A stretch of 22,887 nt of DNA, taken from contig JAIRRL010000032.1 in the NCBI GenBank assembly GCA_031255985.1, positions 1 to 22,887 on the forward strand, in the 5' to 3' direction. Position 1 is the stretch's first letter, and each line of letters starts with the position of its first letter. The DNA is from Gracilibacteraceae bacterium (lineage in GTDB: Bacteria > Bacillota > Desulfitobacteriia > Desulfitobacteriales > Syntrophobotulaceae). Both the position numbers and the translations under genes were made by a program. The notes under the pieces are model-generated. The model was not told where the DNA came from, did not search any database, and saw only the letters and a list, made by a program, of their open reading frames with translations. Positions 1 to 6,739 of the stretch are shown here, in pieces.

Positions 1-209
1 CCGGCAAGACCGCCCTTCTGAGTTTGCAGGCAGCCTGCCAAGACCCGGCAGTGCGGGCGGCTATGGATATTCTGGAAGCCCAGCCAGTGGAAATCAAGCC
101 CTTGAGCACCCGCTCAAGCAACCAGATAAAAAAACCGGAGCCTCTGCCTGATGAGGATGAGTTTAACCTGTTGGAAGATGACTACGAGGATAAAAATGAT
201 GATTCCTAA
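1..209 (+). CDS. dnaX: DNA polymerase III subunit gamma/tau, C-terminal fragment (partial)
   Basis: The reading frame is open from the left edge (first full codon at base 3) and stops at 207-209, so only the last 68 or so residues are present and no start codon is in the window. The fragment has a short helical stretch (PAVRAAMDIL) and a hydrophilic, proline-rich, very acidic tail ending in DYEDKNDDS. No catalytic motif is visible. The call rests mainly on context: it overlaps ybaB, followed by recR, and dnaX-ybaB-recR is a widely conserved order. The tail is compatible with the variable C-terminal end of gamma/tau. Confidence is moderate because the diagnostic AAA+ region is outside the window. 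Confidence 0.7.
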   Translation, partial: GKTALLSLQAACQDPAVRAAMDILEAQPVEIKPLSTRSSNQIKKPEPLPDEDEFNLLEDDYEDKNDDS

Positions 210-516
210 AAATATGAATGAAATAATGCGCCAGGCCCAGAAGATGCAGGAAAAGATGAACAAGCTGCAGGAAGAGCTGCAAAACCGCCAGGTAAGCGCC
301 GGCGCCGGCGGGGGTATGGTGGAGGCTACGGTCAACGGCAAGGGGCAGCTTTTGGCCGTCAAATTGGAAAAAGATGTGGTCAATCCGGAAGACACCGATA
401 TGCTGTGTGATCTCATTGTGGCCGCGGTGGCCGAGGCCCAGCGCCAGGCCGGGCAAATGATGGAAGAAGAAATGAGCGCTATCACCGGCGGCCTTAAAAT
501 GCCGGGCCTGTTCTGA
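199..516 (+). CDS. ybaB: YbaB/EbfC family nucleoid-associated protein
   Basis: A 105-residue protein of the YbaB/EbfC family, small dimeric DNA-binding proteins that associate with the nucleoid. It shows the family layout: an N-terminal amphipathic helix rich in M, Q and K (MRQAQKMQEKM), the glycine-rich turn SAGAGGGMVEATVNGKGQ, a beta stretch, and a C-terminal helix ending in the typical GGLKMPGLF. A GAGGA ribosome site at 186-190 supports an ATG at 199, or at 196 one codon earlier. The start lies inside the end of dnaX (stop 207-209) and the stop TGA overlaps the recR ATG, so all three genes are probably translationally coupled. YbaB is often linked to recombination repair through this neighbourhood. 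Confidence 0.93.
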   Translation: MIPKNMNEIMRQAQKMQEKMNKLQEELQNRQVSAGAGGGMVEATVNGKGQLLAVKLEKDVVNPEDTDMLCDLIVAAVAEAQRQAGQMMEEEMSAITGGLKMPGLF

Positions 517-1124
517 TGTATCCCAGGGCTTTAAGCGAACTGATTAAAGCCTTCAGCGCCCTGCCGGGTATAGGCCCCAAAGGAGCCGAACGCCTGGCGA
601 TTTTTCTGGCCCGGGAAAATGAAGACAAAGCCCGCAGCCTGGCCCAGGCCATTATGCGGCTCAAGGCCCAGGTTCATGTCTGCCGCTTGTGCGGCATGCT
701 CAGCACCAGCCAGCTCTGCCCGGTCTGCGCCGACGAAGAGCGCGACCATACCCTTGTCTGTGTGGTGGAGACCCCGGCGGATGTGGCGGCCATGGAGGCC
801 TCCCAGGCCTTTAAAGGCGTCTATCATGTCTTGGGCGGCAATCTCCAGCCCATAGAGGGCATCGGCCCGGCTCATCTCAATCTGGGGCCCCTGCGCCAAC
901 GTCTGGAAAGCGGGGCAATAAACGAAGTGCTGATTGCCACCAACCCCAGCGCCGAAGGAGAAGCCACCGCCAATCTGCTGGTGCGCACCTTCAAGGATAG
1001 CAAGATAAAATTCACCCGCCTGGCCTGCGGCCTGCCCATGGGCAGCAGTTTGCAGTATATGGACAGCCTCACCGTAAGCCGCGCTCTGGCCGGGCGCACC
1101 AGGGTGGAAGAGGCGGAGGAGTGA
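516..1124 (+). CDS. recR: Recombination mediator protein RecR
   Basis: RecR works with RecO (and RecF) to load RecA onto SSB-covered gapped DNA in the cytoplasm. At 202 residues it has the normal family length. Visible in order are an N-terminal helix-hairpin-helix with LPGIGPKGAERLA (16-28), a four-cysteine zinc finger at C56/C59 and C68/C71, and a Toprim domain starting near VVETPADV with conserved E85 and the later ATNPSAEGEATA stretch (about 141-152). The C-terminal part holds TRLACGLPMGSSLQYMD, characteristic of the family. The ATG overlaps the ybaB stop as TGATG, and the stop abuts the ATG of the next gene. It is intact, with nothing unusual. Confidence 0.97.
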   Translation: MYPRALSELIKAFSALPGIGPKGAERLAIFLARENEDKARSLAQAIMRLKAQVHVCRLCGMLSTSQLCPVCADEERDHTLVCVVETPADVAAMEASQAFKGVYHVLGGNLQPIEGIGPAHLNLGPLRQRLESGAINEVLIATNPSAEGEATANLLVRTFKDSKIKFTRLACGLPMGSSLQYMDSLTVSRALAGRTRVEEAEE

Positions 1125-1784
1125 ATGTTTCCGGCCGTCTCGCCCAATCGGCCGCTTCTGGTCATAGCCTCTCATAATCAGGGCAAGCTGGCGGAAATCA
1201 AAAGCTTGCTGGCTCCTTGCCGTATTGAGGCCCAAAGCGCCCTGGCTTTGGGCTTTGACCGGGAAATAGCAGAAACCGGCACTACTTTCATGGAAAACGC
1301 CCTTCTGAAAGCTCAGACCCTGGCCGCGGCTCTGCAGCTTCCGGCGCTGGCCGATGATTCCGGCCTGGAGGTTGACGCGCTGGCCGGCGCTCCCGGCGTT
1401 CACTCCGCCCGCTTTGCCGCCGCCGTCCGCAATGACCGCAACAATAACGCGAAATTGCTGGCCGCGCTGCGGACGACGCCGATGGCGGAGCGCGCCGCGC
1501 GGTTTCGCTGTGTGATGGCCATAGTCGCGCCGGACGGAGCGGAATATTTGGTCGAAGGCGTCACGGAAGGTCTGATCGGCCTGGAACCGCGCGGTACGGG
1601 CGGATTTGGTTATGATCCGCTATTTTGCCTGGCTGAAGCCGGCCTGACGATGGCGGAACTGACGCCGTCGGAAAAAAACAAGTACAGCCACCGCGGAAAA
1701 GCGTTGCGGCAGGCGCTGCGGGTGATACAGACGATCAGGTCTGTTTCTCCCCCGCGGGAAAACGCAAGCGAGGCTGAAGGATAG
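1125..1784 (+). CDS. rdgB: Non-canonical purine NTP pyrophosphatase (RdgB/HAM1 family)
   Basis: This enzyme hydrolyses dITP, XTP and ITP to the monophosphate and PPi, keeping deaminated purines out of nucleic acid. The 219-residue protein carries the family signatures: the substrate-binding ASHNQGKLAEI near residue 16, ETGTTFMENALLKA, the metal/catalytic ADDSGLEVDAL (about 76-86), the GTGGFGYDPLF loop (about 157-167), and EKNKYSHRGKAL near 183-194. The ATG directly follows the recR stop, with GGAGGAG just upstream inside recR, so it is co-translated with the recombination genes. The C-terminal tail after residue 205 (SVSPPREN...) is a little longer than usual and poorly conserved. The call is secure. 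Confidence 0.96.
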   Translation: MFPAVSPNRPLLVIASHNQGKLAEIKSLLAPCRIEAQSALALGFDREIAETGTTFMENALLKAQTLAAALQLPALADDSGLEVDALAGAPGVHSARFAAAVRNDRNNNAKLLAALRTTPMAERAARFRCVMAIVAPDGAEYLVEGVTEGLIGLEPRGTGGFGYDPLFCLAEAGLTMAELTPSEKNKYSHRGKALRQALRVIQTIRSVSPPRENASEAEG

Positions 1785-1788
1785 AAGC

Positions 1789-2280
1789 ATGGAATTCGCG
1801 ATTCTTTCCGATACGCATATCAGCGACGACAGGACGCTGGCAACCGACATCCGGCGGCGGTTGAGCCGCGCGGACGGCATCCTGCACGCGGGCGATCTGA
1901 CTTCGGCTGCTTTTCTTGCCGAATTACGTTCGCTGGCGCCGGTCGTCGCCGCGCGCGGCAACTGTGATTGTTGGGACATAGGCTTGATTGATCTTCCGGT
2001 GGCAATCATTACCAATTGCGCCGGTTTGCGCGTCGGTTTGACGCACGGGGCGAGCGGCGCGGCTTCTGCGCCGCCGCTGCGGGCGATTGCGGCTTTTGCC
2101 GGCCAGGAAACGGATCTTATTATTTTCGGCCATACCCATGTCCCTTTTGACGCTGTCGTTGACGGCGTCAGGCTGTTTAACCCCGGTTCGCCGACCCAGA
2201 AGCGACGGCAGCCCCGCTGTTCTTACGGTTGGCTCACGGTAACGGAGAGCGGCTACCGCCTGGAACATATATTCCTATAA
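1789..2280 (+). CDS. YfcE/MJ0936-type metallophosphodiesterase
   Basis: A 163-residue member of the small calcineurin-like phosphoesterase family (YfcE/MJ0936), manganese-type phosphodiesterases with a two-metal centre; the natural substrate is generally not known. All metal-binding motifs are present: SDTH (D8, H10), HAGD (H33, D36), GNCD (N58), THG (H86) and GHTH (H115, H117), followed by NPGSP. It begins 4 bases after the rdgB stop and is probably co-transcribed. The pairing rdgB-yfcE is common in Bacillota, where the two can be fused. Its last 47 bases overlap, tail to tail, the 3' end of the resB-type gene on the other strand. Confidence 0.93.
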   Translation: MEFAILSDTHISDDRTLATDIRRRLSRADGILHAGDLTSAAFLAELRSLAPVVAARGNCDCWDIGLIDLPVAIITNCAGLRVGLTHGASGAASAPPLRAIAAFAGQETDLIIFGHTHVPFDAVVDGVRLFNPGSPTQKRRQPRCSYGWLTVTESGYRLEHIFL

Positions 2281-3184
2281 ATCCCAGGCAGATGCCCGCC
2301 ATAAGAGCTACCGCCCCGCAGGCGGCGGGGACGAGGCCCGGATCGGTTTTCAGGCGGAGAACAGTATACATATCCACTCGTTCGAAGATCAAGGTATTGC
2401 CGCCGATTTCAAGCCGTTCGCCCGGCGCGGCCAGTCTCATGCTCACCCCTGTCTCCCCCTCGCGTAATAAATACACTATCCGCGGATTATCCGGACGCAG
2501 CCGGCCTGTATCAACAGCGGCCCTCTCGTCAAACGCTGGGATATAGTGGTAAATCTCCAAGGTCGCCTCCCCTTGCAAAGGAATGTTTTCCCCCAGCCGG
2601 AAAGCGCGCGTTTCGCCGTCGCCGTCCTCCCGCACCCAGAAAAGATAGCCGAAACTCTGCTGGTATATTTTGACGCCGTTGATGGCAAACGGATGATTCA
2701 CGCTAATCTCCGCCGTCCGGGAAGAGCCGGCTGTCCGGGCGGTCAGACGGGTGTAATACTGTAACGGCGAACCGTCGGCGTAAAATTCCGTCTCAAAACT
2801 GTTCAGACGCAACCATAGCGGTTCCCCTCCCGTGAGGCCCAAGGCCGCCGCCGCATCCCCCTCCTCTCCCGCCTGGAGGGGTAAAGTCGCCGTCAGTCCA
2901 AATTTGGCGTTGACGCCGCCGCCGGCTAAGATCAACAGCACGCCGGCGTGAAGGCAGAAGAGGGCGAAAGCGCGCAAACGGAGCGAACGCCAGCGGCGCA
3001 AATTACTCAGGCCGCAGAACGTCATCTGCAGGAACAAGAGGATGAACAGGAAGAAAAAGAGCGGCGAGCGGAAAAAAAGGCCGGGCCACAGGAAAGTTCC
3101 CATAGCGGCCATAGCGGCGATCATGGCCAGGATAGCCAGTCCGGCCCGCATGGAAGATAAAAACCGCCAAATCCGCCTAAGCAT
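2234..3184 (-). CDS. resB: Cytochrome c biogenesis protein ResB (System II), short form
   Basis: ResB (Ccs1) pairs with CcsA to carry heme across the membrane and attach it to apocytochrome c. The 316-residue protein has N-terminal membrane segments (about 14-32, 40-54 and 72-90), then a long extracytoplasmic domain containing NHPFAINGVKIYQQSFGY (about 162-179), typical of the family, and a last membrane segment near 290-308. It is shorter than the 500+ residue ResB of Bacillus, like the compact versions next to multiheme cytochrome genes. Its ATG overlaps the upstream ccsA end by 8 bases, implying translational coupling. It is the last gene of the - strand respiratory operon, and its 3' end overlaps the convergent phosphodiesterase gene. 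Confidence 0.88.
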   Translation of the reverse strand: MLRRIWRFLSSMRAGLAILAMIAAMAAMGTFLWPGLFFRSPLFFFLFILLFLQMTFCGLSNLRRWRSLRLRAFALFCLHAGVLLILAGGGVNAKFGLTATLPLQAGEEGDAAAALGLTGGEPLWLRLNSFETEFYADGSPLQYYTRLTARTAGSSRTAEISVNHPFAINGVKIYQQSFGYLFWVREDGDGETRAFRLGENIPLQGEATLEIYHYIPAFDERAAVDTGRLRPDNPRIVYLLREGETGVSMRLAAPGERLEIGGNTLIFERVDMYTVLRLKTDPGLVPAACGAVALMAGICLGFIGIYVPGGSRSPLP

Positions 3185-3968
3185 AACTGTGCAGGCCGGG
3201 GAGAAGGAAATTGACGCCGAAAAAAGTAAACAGCACCAATAAAAAACCGAGACAGACCGCGAGGCAGGACGTCTGTTCCGTCCAGGCCCGGCGGCGGCTC
3301 AGGTGAAGATATATCGCGTACACGATCCAGGTGATCAGCGCCCAGGTTTCCTTGGGATCCCAGGTCCAATAGCTGCCCCAGGCCTGTTCCGCCCACACGG
3401 CCCCCAGAGCGATGGAAACGGAAAGAGCTGCGAAGCCAAAGAAGACAATGCGGTAAAGACGCCGGCCGAAAGCGGAGTCTTCTTTTGCCGCGCCGCGGCT
3501 GAGACGGAGCAGGGCGAAAGCGGCGGCGGCAAGAAAACAGCCGTAAGCCAGCGCCGCCGTCAGCACATGGCTGACAAGCCACAGACTGCGCAAAGCCGGC
3601 GGCAGCGGCGCCGCCGCTGTGATTTGGCCGCGCGAAAAAAGAAAGACAAACAGAAAAAGCAGCGCGACCAAGGAAAAAAGGATGCTGCCGGCGGGAAGCA
3701 GGCTTTTTTCCCGGCCGGCGAGCGCTAAGAAAAGGAAAACCGAAACCAGAGCGAAAAGCAAAATAAACTCGTAGCTGTTAGTGAGCGGCGCCGCCCCGGC
3801 GCGGGCGGCCCGCGCGCCGACCGCCGCGGCATTCAAACAAAAGCCAAAGCGGGCGCACAGAAAAGCGCCGGCGGGACGGCGTAAAAAAAAGGCCGCCGCC
3901 GCTCCGCCGTATAAAGCAAAAGCGCCGTAAAAGGCGGCCAGATTAGCAAAAACAAGAGCCAAAAGCAC
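3177..3968 (-). CDS. ccsA: Cytochrome c biogenesis protein CcsA/ResC (heme handling)
   Basis: The 263-residue integral membrane protein has about eight hydrophobic segments and the heme-handling WWD-type motif WGSYWTWDPKETWALITW (about 192-209). Conserved histidines that could ligate heme are visible at SLWLVSHVLTAAL, at IYLHLSRRR just after the motif, and in the C-terminal LLPGLHSYA. With ResB it forms the System II synthase that links heme to CXXCH motifs outside the membrane. The start is GTG at 3968-3966, preceded by CGGAGACT. It lies 14 bases after the pentaheme cytochrome gene and overlaps resB by 8 bases, so these genes are almost certainly co-expressed, with the cytochrome as the likely client. 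Confidence 0.94.
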   Translation of the reverse strand: MLLALVFANLAAFYGAFALYGGAAAAFFLRRPAGAFLCARFGFCLNAAAVGARAARAGAAPLTNSYEFILLFALVSVFLFLALAGREKSLLPAGSILFSLVALLFLFVFLFSRGQITAAAPLPPALRSLWLVSHVLTAALAYGCFLAAAAFALLRLSRGAAKEDSAFGRRLYRIVFFGFAALSVSIALGAVWAEQAWGSYWTWDPKETWALITWIVYAIYLHLSRRRAWTEQTSCLAVCLGFLLVLFTFFGVNFLLPGLHSYA

Positions 3969-3982
3969 AGTCTCCGATTCGT

Positions 3983-4618
3983 TTATTCATAAATAAGTTT
4001 GGGAATCCAAGCGGCGTCCCGCAGGACTTCGCCCGTCCATTTCAACTCATGACACTGAGCGCAAAGCAAGGTTTGCTTCTGATGCATCCGATGGCAAACG
4101 CTGCAGTCAAGCTCACCGTTATGTGAATCATGTGGATTGGCGACATTATAGGGCGGGCCGCTCACCTCGGCGAAGCGTTCTCTGGTTATTTGTTTTACTT
4201 CCTCGAAATCATGACAATCCAGACAGAATTGGTCGCCGAAGTCGCGCCGTTCCAGTGGATCCAGGTAATTACCCGTGATAAATTTCACGCCTTCGCTAAG
4301 CTGAACGGACAAAGACGCTTCGTGGCAGTCGTGACAGACCAAGGCGTCGGCGGAGTCAGCGTGCCTTTTCGCCAACAGATCATAATTCTCGCCGTTTTTT
4401 TCATCTGTCTGGCTGAAAGAAAACGAATCATAGTATTTTTGCATATTGTGACAGAGCGTACAAAAAGCGGGATTGTCGCTGGCTTTCATAACCCCGAAAC
4501 CACCGCCGGCGCCAAGCAAAACGAGGACTCCCAGGACGAGAATTACTTTTTTTGGAGTAAGCAATTTTTTGTTTTTCGCTGGTTCCCGGCTGCTTTCCTG
4601 CTGATCCAAAGTATCCAT
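3983..4618 (-). CDS. Membrane-anchored pentaheme c-type cytochrome (NapC/NrfH-like)
   Basis: A 211-residue protein with one N-terminal membrane anchor (about 24-41) and five CXXCH heme sites: CTLCH 53-57, CHDCH 95-99, CLDCH 122-126, CSVCH 162-166 and CAQCH 176-180. The first site reads CTLCHNMQKYYDSF, recalling the NrfH/NapC pattern in which a methionine follows the first heme. Those quinol dehydrogenases usually have four hemes, so five is a little unusual. The probable role is to take electrons from menaquinol and pass them to the exported flavoenzyme encoded just upstream. GAGAGG lies 9 bases before the ATG. Electron direction and partner are inferred from the operon, while heme binding is read directly. 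Confidence 0.9.
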   Translation of the reverse strand: MDTLDQQESSREPAKNKKLLTPKKVILVLGVLVLLGAGGGFGVMKASDNPAFCTLCHNMQKYYDSFSFSQTDEKNGENYDLLAKRHADSADALVCHDCHEASLSVQLSEGVKFITGNYLDPLERRDFGDQFCLDCHDFEEVKQITRERFAEVSGPPYNVANPHDSHNGELDCSVCHRMHQKQTLLCAQCHELKWTGEVLRDAAWIPKLIYE

Positions 4619-4678
4619 AGGGAATTTCCTCTCCAGTCATGACCGAGGGCGCGGCTCGCCCGCAAATCAGAATCATGT

Positions 4679-4711
4679 AACCGGGCGGAACGGTAAGCGT
4701 CCCGCCCGGTT
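4679..4711 (-). promoter_or_regulatory. Strong hairpin between flavoprotein and cytochrome genes
   Basis: In the leftward transcript the arms AACCGGGCGG and CCGCCCGGTT pair perfectly and extend through one G-U pair and three more pairs to a 5-base loop, giving about 14 pairs. It lies 43 bases after the flavoprotein stop and 60 bases before the cytochrome start. No U-run follows on the - strand, so it is probably an intercistronic stability or partial-termination structure rather than a full terminator. On the + strand TTTTT does follow, but there is no + strand gene upstream to terminate. The function is inferred. Confidence 0.55.
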
Positions 4712-4754
4712 GTTTTTACAAACTTTTGCAAATTTTTGCAAACTGCGGGAATTC

Positions 4755-6461
4755 TCAGGCTTTCGCCAGATCCTCCCCGGCCAGGAAGCCAAAAGTCATC
4801 GCGCTGCCATGGCTGTTGCCGTTCATAACCACGGGATAGTCCACCGCGTAACGGCCGCCGCTGGCGTTGCCGGAGGCGTACAAGCCGGGGATGGGATTCA
4901 GGGCGTCGTCCAACACTTCCAGGTTTTCGTTTATCTCCAGGCCGTTCGGCACAGTCAGAATGGAAGGCCCGAATTTGACGGCGTAAAAAGGAGCGGTGCG
5001 GATCGGCGTCAGCAATTCTTTCCTTTTATGGAAATCGCCGTCGTCGCCTTTATCATAAGCTTCGTTATATTTCTCGACCTCGGCCAGGAAAGCAGCCTCG
5101 TCAACTCCCATCAGAGAGGCAAGTTCTTCCAGCGTATCGGCCCTAAAAGCCATCCCGTCGCGGAAACCGGCTTCCAGCGTGCCAAGCGGCGACCAGGGAT
5201 CGTCAGGGGAGCCGAAGTCAAACGGTTCGCCAACCAAATGCGACATATTGTCCCAGAACTGGCCGCCGCCGTATTGAATGGAGTCCACAACCTGGTTCTG
5301 CCAATCAGCGTCAAAGATGCTGTAAGCATATCTGTTTTCACCGTTTTGGCTCAGGATGCGGATGGATTTGGCCTGAATCCAGGTGTCCTCGTTCATGAAG
5401 CGTTTGCCGGCGGCGTTCACATACATGAAGCCGAAACAAAGGGTGCAATAACGAATGAGGTGAATCATGCTTGGCGAGCAGCTCGGTCCGAGGTACATAT
5501 GACCGCCGGCCCACATCCCCATTTTTTGACCGTCGCCTGTGTTGGCCCCGGCCGGGATATAGCTGTTATGGTCGCATTTCAGCGCCATCGGGTCGGCGTA
5601 ACAGCGCATCATTTCCTCATCGCCGCTGAAATCGCCGCTGGCCAGCAGCACGCCTTTTTTGGCCATGTATTTTTTGTAGCCGTCCGGCCCTTTGGCGATG
5701 ACGCCCGTCACCCGCCCGTCCTCTTTTACGAGTTGTTCGGCCGGCGAGTCAAAATAAAATTTTGCGCCTAGTTCTTCCGCTTTTTTCCACATGAAATAGA
5801 CCGGCGCGTTGATATTGTTTGTATTCTCCGGATAATTGCCGGATATGACGTGCGTGCCAATGTGTTCATAATAATAGGGCCCTACGTAATGCGTGATGAT
5901 GGGGTTGATGGTCAGGGGGCCTTCGCTGAAGTCGCTGCTGAAATCCTCAAGCCAGTTGATGACCCGGCTGGAGTTTTCCAGATACCGGTAAACTATTTTT
6001 TGCTTACAGCGGTTGCCCTCAAACCGCAGCCATTCTGAGGCGATCTGATCCAGAGGCGCGTTCGTCAAACCGTTGCGCGTCATGGCGTTGGTCTGGTAAC
6101 CGCCATAATGACCGCCGCGGGAGGAAGGAAAGCTCTTTTTTTCCACCACAGCGACGGAAGCGCCCAGTTCCGAGGCGCGGCAGGCGCAAGCGCAGCCGGA
6201 AATACCGGCGCCGACCACCACGATGTCCGCTTCGACAGTTTCGGTGATTTCGCTGTCCGCTATCGGCGCGGGCGGCGTTTCCCAACTCCATTTGGCCGCT
6301 CCTCCTCCTCCGCCGGCGGGTGTTGACGGCGCGGCGGGAGTATTGGCTTGCGGAGCGCATCCGGCCAATAAACCCAGCGACGCTACTCCGGCGGCGCCGG
6401 CGCTGACGGCGGCGCCTTTCAGGAAATCTCTTCTGGAAACATTCTTCTTTTCTGTATCCAT
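4755..6461 (-). CDS. Tat-exported FAD-dependent reductase lipoprotein (fumarate reductase/KstD superfamily)
   Basis: The 568-residue protein begins with a Tat signal (SRRDFLK, 9-15), a hydrophobic stretch and a lipobox LLAGC (C35), then a proline/glycine-rich linker. This predicts folded export and lipid anchoring. The mature part is an FAD_binding_2 flavoprotein: dinucleotide motif GAGISG (84-89), acidic strand end VVEKK, and a C-terminal FAD segment IPGLYASGNASGG followed by NGNSHGSAMTFG. No FMN-binding or heme domain is fused, so electrons probably come from the separate pentaheme cytochrome encoded next. The His pair and Arg that bind fumarate in Shewanella FccA (PGVHHTMGG and GANRLGG) appear as GPSILTVPNG and YPVVMNGN, so the acceptor is probably not a simple C4 dicarboxylate. 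AAGGAG lies 7 bases before the ATG. Confidence 0.88.
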   Translation of the reverse strand: MDTEKKNVSRRDFLKGAAVSAGAAGVASLGLLAGCAPQANTPAAPSTPAGGGGGAAKWSWETPPAPIADSEITETVEADIVVVGAGISGCACACRASELGASVAVVEKKSFPSSRGGHYGGYQTNAMTRNGLTNAPLDQIASEWLRFEGNRCKQKIVYRYLENSSRVINWLEDFSSDFSEGPLTINPIITHYVGPYYYEHIGTHVISGNYPENTNNINAPVYFMWKKAEELGAKFYFDSPAEQLVKEDGRVTGVIAKGPDGYKKYMAKKGVLLASGDFSGDEEMMRCYADPMALKCDHNSYIPAGANTGDGQKMGMWAGGHMYLGPSCSPSMIHLIRYCTLCFGFMYVNAAGKRFMNEDTWIQAKSIRILSQNGENRYAYSIFDADWQNQVVDSIQYGGGQFWDNMSHLVGEPFDFGSPDDPWSPLGTLEAGFRDGMAFRADTLEELASLMGVDEAAFLAEVEKYNEAYDKGDDGDFHKRKELLTPIRTAPFYAVKFGPSILTVPNGLEINENLEVLDDALNPIPGLYASGNASGGRYAVDYPVVMNGNSHGSAMTFGFLAGEDLAKA

Positions 6462-6561
6462 CTTCCTTCTCCTTTCCAGTTGTCAGTCTATTCTCTTGTC
6501 TGCCGGTATCAGTTTCGGATCAGGCTTCCGAATAATAACGCCTTTCGCGCAATCAGCCGCT

Positions 6562-6611
6562 GTCAACCGCCTATAGGCAAAACGGTTTACTTTTTCGACC
6601 CGGCGGTTGAC
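6562..6611. promoter_or_regulatory. Inverted repeat spanning the divergent promoter region (candidate LysR operator)
   Basis: GTCAACCGCC at 6562-6571 and GGCGGTTGAC at 6602-6611 form a perfect 10-bp inverted repeat with 30 bases between. Each arm reads outward as GGCGGTTGAC, so a TTGAC -35 element lies in each arm: TTGACT toward lysR and TTGACA toward the flavoprotein operon. The lysR side has a good -10, while the left side has none at normal spacing, which would fit activator dependence. A small AAAC-G-GTTT dyad is at 6580-6588. Binding by the adjacent LysR protein is inferred. Confidence 0.5.
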
Positions 6612-6635
6612 TTTTTTCGCCCGAAAGTGTATCAT
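6607..6635 (+). promoter_or_regulatory. Sigma70-type promoter for the lysR gene
   Basis: TTGACT at 6607-6612 and TATCAT at 6630-6635 are separated by exactly 17 bases and face lysR. Transcription would start near 6642 and leave a leader of about 100 bases that includes the palindrome at 6696-6714. The -35 lies in the right arm of the inverted repeat, which suggests autoregulation. Confidence 0.6.
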
Positions 6636-6695
6636 TATTCTAGTCAATTATAACGAGATGGAATATCTTTGCCAAGCAATTATCTTTTGCTGTAA

Positions 6696-6714
6696 GCGCA
6701 ATTACAAATTGCGC
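6696..6714. promoter_or_regulatory. Palindrome GCGCAATT-ACA-AATTGCGC in the lysR leader
   Basis: A perfect 8-bp inverted repeat around a 3-base centre ends 25 bases before the lysR start codon. It could be a protein-binding dyad, for a LysR-family or other regulator, or an RNA hairpin just upstream of the ribosome site AAGGAG (6726-6731). The sequence does not show which. Confidence 0.5.
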
Positions 6715-6739
6715 CCGACTGCTGAAAGGAGCGCGGAAT

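Noticed and set aside
531..1403. Long open frame of 290 codons on the - strand opposite recR and rdgB
   Set aside because: It lies antisense to two clearly conserved genes and its translation has no recognisable family pattern; long antisense frames are expected in GC-rich codon usage.
1..1500. Apparent change in codon style after about 1.4 kb, possibly marking transfer or an assembly join
   Set aside because: The change is an impression inside an intact rdgB gene and could not be measured here. A sliding-window codon and GC analysis would be decisive.
4679..4720. Intrinsic terminator on the + strand
   Set aside because: A T-run does follow on the + strand, but no + strand gene lies upstream within reach; the hairpin is better explained as intercistronic on the - strand.
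4710..5771. 353-codon open frame on the + strand
   Set aside because: It is the antisense shadow of the flavoprotein gene, which has Tat, FAD and lipobox motifs on the other strand, and its start lies near the hairpin with no convincing ribosome site.
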